From: Dokdonella sp.
Lineage (GTDB): Bacteria; Pseudomonadota; Gammaproteobacteria; Xanthomonadales; Rhodanobacteraceae
Assembly (NCBI RefSeq): GCF_017744955.1
Contig: NZ_JAGIAG010000014.1
Coordinates: forward strand, 1 to 60,986
Direction: 5' to 3'
DNA length: 60,986 nt
Below, piece by piece: positions 7,384-15,130 of the stretch. Position numbers and translations under genes: made by a program. Each line of letters starts with the position of its first letter. Within the stretch, counting starts at the first letter, position 1. The notes below the pieces were generated by a model. It was not told where the DNA came from. It saw only the letters and a program-made list of their open reading frames with translations, and made no database searches.

Positions 7384-10300
7384 ATGGCTTTTTTCGCTTC
7401 ACGATGGGCCCGCATCGGGCTGGGGTTGGTCTTTGCGCTCGCGGCGGCGGCCGCGGCCAATGCCAAGGTCATCGAGATTCGCGTCAACCAGGCGCGCGGC
7501 GTCGATTCGACAGTCGCCTACGGCAAGCTCACGGCGTTCGGTCCGTGGGACGACCGCAACTACGCCCTGACCGCCGAGGATCTCGAATTCCTCTCGCCCA
7601 ACGAAACCGAATCGCGTGATCCGACGCCGGCGTTCTTCCGCGTCTGGATGCGCAAGGGTGCGATCCAGGAAGGGCACCCGCTTCCGACCAAGGGGCCGGA
7701 CCAGTACCCGCGCAGCGCGGTCAACACGTTCCTGCAACGGTTCGGCGGCCTGCAGATCGACGGCAAGATCTACCGCGGCATCAACCGCATCGAAGGCAAC
7801 CGCTTCGAGGTCTTCGAGGAAGAGGAACTCGAGGAGATGGGTGAAGGCTGGCCGCGCTTCGTCAGCGGCGAGGTCAAGATCACCAATCCGCAGGGTGCCG
7901 AGGAAACCGCGATCGCGGTCAATCCGGTCGACACCAACTACGTGATCGCCGGCAGCAACGGCCCGGGCAACGGCCAGAAGATGTGGCGCTCGACCGACGG
8001 CGGCGCGACCTGGAGCAACGCGATCAGCCTGACCGGAAACACCTGCTGCGACGCCACCGTCGGCTGGTCCACCGACGGCCAGGTCGCCTACACCTCCTCG
8101 CTGGTCAACTGCGGCTCCAGCTGCGGCGTCGCGTTCTACCGCTCGCTCGACAAGGGCGCCACCTGGACGCAGAGCGCGACCCTGGTCGCCAGCGGCTCGG
8201 ACAAGGAATACCTGCACGTCGATTCGTACGCCGGCTCGCCGTACAAGGACAACATCTACGTCTCCTGGCACCAGAGCAACGTGCAGAAGTTCGCGCGCTC
8301 GACCGACAAGGGACTCACCTTCAGCTCGGCGCAGACGCTCGACACCGCCTTCAAGGGCATCGGCAGCGACATCACCAGCGACAAGCAGGGCAACGTCTAC
8401 TACTTCTTCCCGTCCACGACGGGCCGCCAGGTGCGCGTGGTCAAGTCGACCGACGGCGGCGCCTCGTTCGCGGCCAGCGGCGTCAAGGTGTCCGATACCA
8501 AGGCGTCGTTCGACTTCCCGCTGCCGTCGATGTCCACGCGCAACGCCTTCATCTACGCCTCGGCCGACGCCGACCTCACCAGCGGACCGTACGCCGACAG
8601 CCTCTACGTCGCCTGGTCGGACACCTACGACACCGACAACGACGGCAGCGCGACGGCCAACCACGCGCGCGTGCAGGTCGCCTACTCGCGCGACGGCGGC
8701 GCCACCTGGACCGTGACGACGCCGCACCCGACCAGCGACGGGACCACCGTCGACCGCTACCAGCAGTGGCTGAAGGTCGACGAGTACGGCCGCGTGCACG
8801 TCGTCTACTACGACACCCGCCACAGCGCCAGCCGCAACGGCGTCGACCTGTACTACTCGGTGTCGATCGACGGCGCGCAGACCTGGGAAGAACCGCGCCG
8901 CCTGACCACCGCCACCTCGCCGAAGATCAACACCTCGATGGAGTGGGGCGACTACAACGGCATGGACATGGCGATGAACGACATCATCGCGATCTACACC
9001 GACAACCGCGCCGGCATCGACGTGTGGGGCATCGGCGGCTTCGCCGACGCGCCCGGTCCGGACTATCGCCTGTCGGTGCCGAATACGACGCAGGACGTGT
9101 GCGCGGGCAGCTCGATCGCGCCGGTCACGGTGTCGCTGTCGTCGGTGGTCGGCTACACCGGCACGGTCGCGCTGAGCACACCGGGCCTGGACGCTTCGGC
9201 GTTCACCGGCGGCGTGTTCACGCCCGCCTCGCTCACCCTGCCGGCGAATGGCAGCGACACGTCGGTATTGACGCTCGGCACCCAGCCCGGCGCGGCGAGC
9301 GGCACCTATCCGGTGCTGGTGCGCGGCACCGACGGCCAGAACCCGGCGGTGATCAAGGAGGCGACCTTCAACGTGCAGATCGCCGCCGGCCAGACCGTGG
9401 TGCCCGCGCTGAACACGCCGGCGAACGGCGCCAGCGGCCAGCCGCGCCTGACCGTGTTCAACTGGGCGGCGGATCCGGCCGCGACCGGCTACACGATCGA
9501 GATCGCCAGCGACAGCGCGTTCGCCACGATCGTCGAGACCGGCACGCCGAGCGCCGCGACCTACACCGTGCGCCAGCAGCTGCAGCCGCTGACCACGTAC
9601 TACTGGCGCGTCCGCGCGAACAGCCCGTGCGGCGACAGCGCGAACTCGCCGGTGTTCAGCTTCACCACCGGCGTCACCTTCCCCGAGCCGTACTGCAGCG
9701 TGTCGTTCCCGAGCGCGGTGGAGCCGATCACGCGGGTCAAGTTCACCGGTATCGACAACCGCAGCGATCCGGCTCCGGACGGCAGCCCAGCGCTGGAGGA
9801 CTTCCTCAGCGTGCCGGGCGGCGCGATCGTCGCGGGCGAGACCTACTCGATGATCGTCGAAGGCAACACCGTGGGCAGCTACACCACCAAGGTGAAGGCG
9901 TACGCCGACTGGAACCGCAACGGCACGTTCGACGCGAACGAAGGCTACGTCATCGGTGACATCGTCAACTCGACCGGCACCGATGGCATCCAGGCCGTGG
10001 CGAACGTGCTGGTGCCGGCCGGCACCACGCCGGGCCCGGTGCGCCTGCGCGTGATCAAGAAGTACAACACCGCCGCGACCGCCTGCAACACCGATGGCTA
10101 TGGTCAGGCCGAGGACTACACGCTCAACGTCGGCGGCACCGAACCGACCTACACCGTCGGCGGCACCGTCAGCGGCCTGGCCGGCAGCGGCCTGGTGCTG
10201 AGCTTGAACGGCTCGACCAGCCTGCCGATCGTGGCGGACGGCGTGTTCACGTTCGGCGACGCCCTGACCAGCGGCACGAGTTACGAGGTGACGGTGGCGA

Positions 10301-10449
10301 CGCAGCCGTCCGATCCGGCGCAGACCTGCACCGTCGACAACGACAGCGGCACGATCGGCTCCGCCAACGTGACCGACGTCGAGGTGACGTGCGAGACGAC
10401 CGTGCTCGATCGCATCTTCGCCGACGGCTTCGAGCAGGCCACGCCCTAG
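7384..10449 (+). CDS. Large secreted Asp-box (sialidase-fold) protein with FnIII and GEVED domains
   Basis: The 1021-aa exported protein starts at 7384 (GGGG 6 nt upstream). Its signal peptide ends near AAANA-KVIEI. After a 170-residue unique N-terminus come several Asp-box repeats (STDGGATWS about 202, SLDKGATWT about 253, STDKGLTFS about 305, STDGGASFA about 354, SRDGGATWT about 434), implying a beta-propeller. Next are an Ig-like stretch (about 558-668), a fibronectin type III domain (about 674-761), a GEVED domain (about 764-918, with ADWNRNGTFDANEG), and a YTVGGTVSGLAGSGLVLSLN-type beta module. It ends LDRIFADGFEQATP, the shared tail. The Asp-box propeller is not proof of sialidase activity; I see no clear catalytic Arg-triad assignment. 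Confidence 0.85.
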   Translation: MAFFASRWARIGLGLVFALAAAAAANAKVIEIRVNQARGVDSTVAYGKLTAFGPWDDRNYALTAEDLEFLSPNETESRDPTPAFFRVWMRKGAIQEGHPLPTKGPDQYPRSAVNTFLQRFGGLQIDGKIYRGINRIEGNRFEVFEEEELEEMGEGWPRFVSGEVKITNPQGAEETAIAVNPVDTNYVIAGSNGPGNGQKMWRSTDGGATWSNAISLTGNTCCDATVGWSTDGQVAYTSSLVNCGSSCGVAFYRSLDKGATWTQSATLVASGSDKEYLHVDSYAGSPYKDNIYVSWHQSNVQKFARSTDKGLTFSSAQTLDTAFKGIGSDITSDKQGNVYYFFPSTTGRQVRVVKSTDGGASFAASGVKVSDTKASFDFPLPSMSTRNAFIYASADADLTSGPYADSLYVAWSDTYDTDNDGSATANHARVQVAYSRDGGATWTVTTPHPTSDGTTVDRYQQWLKVDEYGRVHVVYYDTRHSASRNGVDLYYSVSIDGAQTWEEPRRLTTATSPKINTSMEWGDYNGMDMAMNDIIAIYTDNRAGIDVWGIGGFADAPGPDYRLSVPNTTQDVCAGSSIAPVTVSLSSVVGYTGTVALSTPGLDASAFTGGVFTPASLTLPANGSDTSVLTLGTQPGAASGTYPVLVRGTDGQNPAVIKEATFNVQIAAGQTVVPALNTPANGASGQPRLTVFNWAADPAATGYTIEIASDSAFATIVETGTPSAATYTVRQQLQPLTTYYWRVRANSPCGDSANSPVFSFTTGVTFPEPYCSVSFPSAVEPITRVKFTGIDNRSDPAPDGSPALEDFLSVPGGAIVAGETYSMIVEGNTVGSYTTKVKAYADWNRNGTFDANEGYVIGDIVNSTGTDGIQAVANVLVPAGTTPGPVRLRVIKKYNTAATACNTDGYGQAEDYTLNVGGTEPTYTVGGTVSGLAGSGLVLSLNGSTSLPIVADGVFTFGDALTSGTSYEVTVATQPSDPAQTCTVDNDSGTIGSANVTDVEVTCETTVLDRIFADGFEQATP

Positions 10450-10461
10450 CCGCCAGTCCCA

Positions 10462-10498
10462 CGCAGGACCGTCCCTTCGCGGGCGGTCCTGCGTTTTT
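10462..10498 (+). terminator. Rho-independent terminator after the Asp-box gene
   Basis: A 10-bp perfect stem (CGCAGGACCG at 10462-10471 with 10484-10493) is followed by five T residues. It starts 12 bp after the stop at 10449. Confidence 0.88.
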
Positions 10499-10502
10499 CG
10501 AC

Positions 10503-10542
10503 AGCGCCTGTCGCATCGAACGTGCGGCAGGCGCTTTTTTTT
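10503..10542 (+). terminator. Second, tandem Rho-independent terminator
   Basis: A 13-bp stem with one mismatch (10503-10515 with 10523-10535) is followed by seven T residues. It lies 5 bp beyond the first terminator. The pair insulates the downstream transporter gene from the secreted-protein gene. Confidence 0.88.
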
Positions 10543-10598
10543 GCGCAGTCCGGCTCGCCGCGGCCGCCCCTCGGCAGGTAGCATGCGTGTTCACGCCG

Positions 10599-11810
10599 AT
10601 GACGCCCGCGCCGACTTTCCGCCACCGCCGCCTCGCGCCGCTGCTCGCCGCGCTGGCGATGTTCGGTCCGTTCGCGATCGACACGATCTTTCCGGCGTTC
10701 CCGGCGATCGCCGCGCAGCTGCACGCGAGTCCATTCGCGATGCAGCAGACCATCAGCGTCTACCTGATCGCCTATGCGCTGATGTCGCTCCTGCACGGCC
10801 CGCTGTCTGATGCGCTCGGCCGGCGCCGCGTGATCCTCGCCGGCGTGGTCGTGTTCGCGCTGGCCTCGATCGGTTGCGCGCTCGCCGGCACCATCGAGGC
10901 GCTGCTGGCGTTTCGCGCGCTGCAAGGCGTCTCCGCCGGCGCCGGCCTGATCGTCGGCCGCGCGATCATCCGCGACTGCTTCGACGGTCCCGAAGCGCAG
11001 CGCCTGATGTCGACGGTGTCGATGATCTTCGGCATCGCGCCGGCGATCGCGCCGATCACCGGCGGCTGGGTGGTCGCGGTCGCGCACTGGTCGATGATCT
11101 TCTGGCTGCTGGCTGCGTTCGCGTCGCTGCTGTTCTTCGCCTGCATCGCGTGGCTGCCGGAAACCCATCCGCACGAGCGCCGGCTGCGGCTGTCCGCCGG
11201 CGCGCTCGCGTCGAGCTACCGCCTGATCGTGCGCGACCGCGCGTTCCTGCCGCTGGCGCTGGCGGGCACGTTGAACTTCAACGCGCTGTGGGTCTACATC
11301 TCCTCGGCGCCGGCCTTCGTGCTCGATCTGCTCAAGCTCGACGCGCAGCACTTCGCCTGGCTGTTCATTCCGGCGATCAGCGGACTGATGCTCGGCGCGT
11401 TCCTGTCCGGCCGCGTCGCCGGCCGCCTGAGCGCGGCGGCGACGGTGCGGCTCGGCTACACGATCATGCTGGCGGCGGTGGTGCTGAACGTGTTCCTCGC
11501 GCTGCTGTTCCCGTCGCCGCGGCTGCCATGGTCGGTGCTGCCGATCGGACTGCACGCGGTCGGCATCGGCATCAATTCGCCGACCTTGACCTTGCTGCTG
11601 CTGGATCGATTCCCGCAATACCGCGGCGCGGTGTCGTCGCTGCAGGCCTTCATGAGCCTGGTGCTGAGCGCGATCATCGCCGGCCTGCTGTCGCCGCTGC
11701 TGTCCGACAGCGCGCTGAAGCTCGCCGCCGGCGCGGCGCTGGCGACCTTGCTCGGTTTCGCGGCGTGGCGCGCGTACCGGCGCGTCGAGCGCGCGGCACA
11801 ACCCGGCTGA
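10599..11810 (+). CDS. Bcr/CflA-family drug-resistance MFS transporter
   Basis: A 403-aa, 12-helix major facilitator. Subfamily marks are AMFGPFAIDTIFPAFPAIA in helix 1, GPLSDALGRRRV (the motif A loop between helices 2 and 3), RALQGVSAGAG in helix 4, and GIAPAIAPITGGW in helix 5. These match the 12-TM Bcr/CflA drug/H+ antiporters. The ATG at 10599 is taken as the start; an in-frame GTG at 10587 is possible. It follows two terminators, so it has its own promoter. Substrate cannot be told from the sequence. Confidence 0.9.
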   Translation: MTPAPTFRHRRLAPLLAALAMFGPFAIDTIFPAFPAIAAQLHASPFAMQQTISVYLIAYALMSLLHGPLSDALGRRRVILAGVVVFALASIGCALAGTIEALLAFRALQGVSAGAGLIVGRAIIRDCFDGPEAQRLMSTVSMIFGIAPAIAPITGGWVVAVAHWSMIFWLLAAFASLLFFACIAWLPETHPHERRLRLSAGALASSYRLIVRDRAFLPLALAGTLNFNALWVYISSAPAFVLDLLKLDAQHFAWLFIPAISGLMLGAFLSGRVAGRLSAAATVRLGYTIMLAAVVLNVFLALLFPSPRLPWSVLPIGLHAVGIGINSPTLTLLLLDRFPQYRGAVSSLQAFMSLVLSAIIAGLLSPLLSDSALKLAAGAALATLLGFAAWRAYRRVERAAQPG

Positions 11811-11847
11811 ATCGACGCTGCACTCCGCGCGCGGGGCATGTGCGGGT

Positions 11848-11859
11848 GTGTGCTATAAG
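11848..11859 (+). promoter_or_regulatory. Extended -10 promoter element
   Basis: TGTGTGC followed by TATAAG (11854-11859) forms an extended -10 about 31 nt before the ATG at 11891. No good -35 is seen. The same TGTG-Y-TATAAG arrangement occurs before fimV (44821-44831), which supports its use. Confidence 0.5.
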
Positions 11860-11890
11860 TTCGCCCCGTCATCGACCGACTCGCCGGTTC

Positions 11891-12502
11891 ATGCCGCTCG
11901 ATCCTTCCCTGAAACAGGCGGTGAAAAGCACGCGCTGGCGCATCGCCGCAGCCGTCGTTCTGCTCGCCGCGATCGTCACCGCAGCGCTCGGCGGCTTCCG
12001 CTTCGCACCGAAGACCTCGGCGAAGTCGGAGGAGCTCGGCAAGCGCGTGACGACGAACGCGCTCGCGGTGCAGCCGTTGCGCGTCTGGCTGGACACCAAC
12101 CATCCGGTCGGATTGGCGACCCCGACGCCGCCGGTCGACTATCTCGTGCTCGAAGCCGAGGTCGAGAACCTGACCAGGCAGAGCAACAACTACTTCCTCG
12201 CCAGCGACCTGGTCTGGCTGACCAGCCAGGACGACCAGAAGGGCAAGCGTGCCGACGCGACCTACCGCGTCGACGACACCACACTGCTCGGCAACCTGCA
12301 GCCGAAGCTGCCGGTGCGCGTGCGCCTGTCCTGGAAGCTGCCGCACGGAGCGGTGCTGCCTTCGCCGCTGCGCTTCGGTCTCTACGCGCGCCGCTACGTC
12401 GAGAAGACCTACCTGACCGGCGAGAGCACCTGGCTGCAGGATGGCCCGGGCGCGACGCTGAAGCTGCCGGTCGAGGACCGCCGCAACCGGAGCGTGCCGT
12501 GA
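11891..12502 (+). CDS. Single-pass membrane protein, unknown function (cluster gene 1)
   Basis: The 203-aa product is not recognised. A basic N-terminus is followed by one transmembrane helix (about residues 17-38, RIAAAVVLLAAIVTAALGG). The remaining 160 residues look like an extracytoplasmic Ig-like beta sandwich (VDYLVLEAEVENLT and LPVRVRLSWKLP strands), comparable in feel to DUF4352/telokin-like modules. Its TGA overlaps the GTG of the next gene. It opens a run of three consecutive single-pass proteins with similar topology, facing a polytopic protein on the other strand. An extended -10 element precedes it. Partner and substrate are unknown. Confidence 0.72.
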   Translation: MPLDPSLKQAVKSTRWRIAAAVVLLAAIVTAALGGFRFAPKTSAKSEELGKRVTTNALAVQPLRVWLDTNHPVGLATPTPPVDYLVLEAEVENLTRQSNNYFLASDLVWLTSQDDQKGKRADATYRVDDTTLLGNLQPKLPVRVRLSWKLPHGAVLPSPLRFGLYARRYVEKTYLTGESTWLQDGPGATLKLPVEDRRNRSVP

Positions 12503-13116
12503 TCGCTCAGTCGCTGCGTCGCGTCGGTTGGCGGCAATGGGTGTGGGTCGTGATCGGCCTCGCGCTGATCGTGCTGATGCGCAAGAACATGCTCAGCTAC
12601 GACGAGCGGCTGGCGCCGCTGCCGGTGCACGGCGCGCTCGAGCAGCGCGTGGTCGGGCGTACCTTCGCCGTGACGGTCAAGGGATTCCGCCTCGCGCGCA
12701 GCTACAAGACCGCCGGCGGCTGGGTGTCGCGACAGCAGACGTTGGTGCTGAAGACGCCGGGCATCTGGATGTCGACGGTCGTTTCGCTCGAGGCGTTCCA
12801 GCAGCCGGTCGGCGCGGTCTCCGCGCGCGTGCGCGCGGCCGACGGCTCGTACTACACCGCCGGCGCCAGCGACCGGCCGACTGTGAAGGGCGTCAACCTG
12901 ACCGGCGAACCGGTCCTGCCCGGGCTGCCGCAGAACGGCGCCTACTTCTTCGAGCTGCCGCCGGCGCAGCTGGTCGGCGCGCATCTGGAATTCTTCACCG
13001 CGCCGCACGTGCCGGGCAGCAACGACGCGCTCGTCGACATCGATCTCGGCCTCGACAAGGCCAAGGTCGACGAGCTGGTCGCGAAGGCGCCCGACGAGGT
13101 CAGCCTGCTGCCATGA
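12499..13116 (+). CDS. Single-pass membrane protein, unknown function (cluster gene 2)
   Basis: The 205-aa product starts at a GTG overlapping the previous stop (GTGA). An N-terminal transmembrane helix spans about residues 13-30 (WVWVVIGLALIVLMRKN). The rest is a predicted extracytoplasmic beta-rich domain with VVGRTFAVTVKGFRLARS and a later NGAYFFELPPAQL segment. The C-terminus overlaps the ATG of gene 3 (ATGA). Tight coupling argues for a complex made in fixed ratio with its neighbours. I cannot assign a family. Confidence 0.72.
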   Translation: MIAQSLRRVGWRQWVWVVIGLALIVLMRKNMLSYDERLAPLPVHGALEQRVVGRTFAVTVKGFRLARSYKTAGGWVSRQQTLVLKTPGIWMSTVVSLEAFQQPVGAVSARVRAADGSYYTAGASDRPTVKGVNLTGEPVLPGLPQNGAYFFELPPAQLVGAHLEFFTAPHVPGSNDALVDIDLGLDKAKVDELVAKAPDEVSLLP

Positions 13117-13700
13117 ACGGGACGATCGAATCCAAGCCGCCGTCGAGCTGGTGGCGGCGCCAGGGTCCCTGGCTGCTCGGCGCCGCGCTGCTCGGCGCCT
13201 ACGCGTTCTACATGCCGTACCGGGAATCCCTGAACCACTACGCGATCTTCCATCCGATACGGCCGATCGAAGTCGCCAAGGGCGCGTCGGCGGACTACGA
13301 GGGCGCGCGCTGGCGCCTGCTCAACATCACCCAGCGCGACCAGCGCGATCTGCGCGAGGACGCGATGATCCTGGTCGCGCGCTTCGAGTTGATCGCCGAC
13401 GAAGGCACCAGCGCGAAGAACCTCAACCGCTGCAAGAGCCGCATCTCCGACGCGCGCGGACGCTATTGGGAAGTCGCTCCCTTCAGCGGCCTGCGCGTCA
13501 AGTCGGAGCTGCCCGATTCCTGCGGCAGCGGCCGCGGACCGAACTTCACCACCATCGAGCCGGAGCCGGGCAAGCCGTGGCTGTTCGAACAGGCCTATCT
13601 GGTGCCGCGCGGACTCGATCCGAAAACGCTGCGGCCGGAGATCTACATGTTCTCGATGGAGCAGCGGCGGCCCGGCGATTACCTGCGCTTCATGCCGTAG
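13113..13700 (+). CDS. Single-pass membrane protein, unknown function (cluster gene 3)
   Basis: The 195-aa product begins at the ATG overlapping the previous stop. One transmembrane helix (about residues 19-37, PWLLGAALLGAYAFYM) precedes an extracytoplasmic domain with ARWRLLNIT and AMILVARFELIADEG strands. Two cysteines (in NRCKSRISD and PDSCGSG) could form a disulfide. It is the third topologically similar protein in a row. Its 3' end overlaps the convergent gene at 13690 by 11 bp. Function is unknown. Confidence 0.72.
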   Translation: MNGTIESKPPSSWWRRQGPWLLGAALLGAYAFYMPYRESLNHYAIFHPIRPIEVAKGASADYEGARWRLLNITQRDQRDLREDAMILVARFELIADEGTSAKNLNRCKSRISDARGRYWEVAPFSGLRVKSELPDSCGSGRGPNFTTIEPEPGKPWLFEQAYLVPRGLDPKTLRPEIYMFSMEQRRPGDYLRFMP

Positions 13701-14991
13701 CCGGCACCGCGGCCGGTGCAGCCTCCGGCGCTGCAGCCTGGGACGTCTGCAAGCGCGCGATCGCGCAATCGCAGGTCGCCGCCAGCAGCGCGACGCGCAG
13801 CAGCTCGGTCAGCAGCGGCGGCCGCAGCGACAGCGGACTGCCGAACAGCAGCGCGATCGGGTTGCCGATCACGTTCCACCACGCCGGGTCGTGCGGGCCG
13901 AGCAGGTGCACCACGACGCGCCACGCGTACGAATCGACGAAGTCGAGCAACTGGTAGCACACGCACAGCACGACCACCGCGGGCAATCCCGCGCGCAGCA
14001 CCAGACGCAGGCTGTTGACGACCGGCACGCCCTTGCTGGTCCAACCCTCGCTGGCCTTGCCGGCGACCTTGCGCACCAGCAGCGGCAGCGCGCTGTAGCG
14101 CGCGCCGAGACGCGCCAGGCTCTCGTCGGCGGAGTCGAGCTTGTGCGAGCGGCGCAGGTCCATGCCGTAGATGATCGCGGTGATCGCCAGCCAGATCAGC
14201 GGCAGCACCACGCCGGAGAACGCCGTGGTGGCGATGTCCCACAGCGGCATCAGCACCTGCTTGATCGGCGCCAGGAGATGGAACAGCGCGCGCGGATCGT
14301 CCCACCAGGCCATCAGCCATTGATGCGCGGCGCGGTCGGTCCACCACGTCTTCACCGTGCCGATGCCTTGCGAGATCGCGCGCGCGCCGACGAACACCCA
14401 GTACGCCTCGCAGGCGGTCGCCAGCAGCGACCAGCCGATGCCGGCGCCGGTTTCCTTCGCGCGCTTCAGGCTGACGTGGCGCACGGCCCAGGAAATCGCC
14501 AGCGCCAGCCACAGCCAGGGCAGGCCGAGCACGTCCTTCAGCGAGACCTGCTGCTCCGCCACGACCCAGAAGATGTAGGTGAGCTGGAAGTCGCGGCGCA
14601 GTCCTTCGAGCAGGCCCCAGGTCGTGTAGTACGCGAAGAACGGCAGTAGGGCGACCGCCAGCGCGCCGGTCCAGCGGTTGCCGCGCGGCGTGGTCGGCAC
14701 GTCGCGCCGGTTCAGCATCGGCAGGCTCGGCCGGAGGCAGAGGAACATCGCGATCACCGTCACCAGCTGGCTGACCACCAGCACCGCGAGCGCCGCATAG
14801 GCCAGCAGCAGGGACGGGCCGGCGAGCGCGATCGCCGCCTGCATCGAGAGGTCGTAGACCACGCGCTGCAGGAGGAACCAGAACACCAGCGCGGGCCAGT
14901 GCCGCGCGAGCAGGCGGCCGGTCAGGCGCAGGATCTCGAGCCAGGCGCCGGCGGGACTCGCCGACGCGTCGCGGACAGTGGCGTTCGACAT
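13690..14991 (-). CDS. Polytopic inner-membrane protein, unknown function (cluster gene 4)
   Basis: A 433-aa protein, starting at the ATG at 14991, with about eight to nine hydrophobic segments. Examples are LARHWPALVFWFLLQRVVYD near the N-terminus, LLLAYAALAVLVVSQLVTVI, and AGLPAVVVLCVCYQLLDFV toward the end. It is rich in Trp and has an Ala/Pro-rich cytoplasmic tail. It converges on the three single-pass genes and overlaps the last by 11 bp, which suggests a long-standing association although it is not co-transcribed. An upstream in-frame start at 15063 lacks a ribosome-binding site. No family recognised. Confidence 0.72.
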   Translation of the reverse strand: MSNATVRDASASPAGAWLEILRLTGRLLARHWPALVFWFLLQRVVYDLSMQAAIALAGPSLLLAYAALAVLVVSQLVTVIAMFLCLRPSLPMLNRRDVPTTPRGNRWTGALAVALLPFFAYYTTWGLLEGLRRDFQLTYIFWVVAEQQVSLKDVLGLPWLWLALAISWAVRHVSLKRAKETGAGIGWSLLATACEAYWVFVGARAISQGIGTVKTWWTDRAAHQWLMAWWDDPRALFHLLAPIKQVLMPLWDIATTAFSGVVLPLIWLAITAIIYGMDLRRSHKLDSADESLARLGARYSALPLLVRKVAGKASEGWTSKGVPVVNSLRLVLRAGLPAVVVLCVCYQLLDFVDSYAWRVVVHLLGPHDPAWWNVIGNPIALLFGSPLSLRPPLLTELLRVALLAATCDCAIARLQTSQAAAPEAAPAAVPATA

Positions 14992-15130
14992 GCCGCCTAG
15001 GGTAGCCGATCGAGGCGGCCGTGGTGCCATCGGCGCGAATCCAGCCGGGCACATCGGAGCCATCGTGGCGGAGCGGATGCGGCGCAGGAATCCAGCCAGG
15101 TGAGCGAAGGCGCGAGGAATCGGCCCGGAT

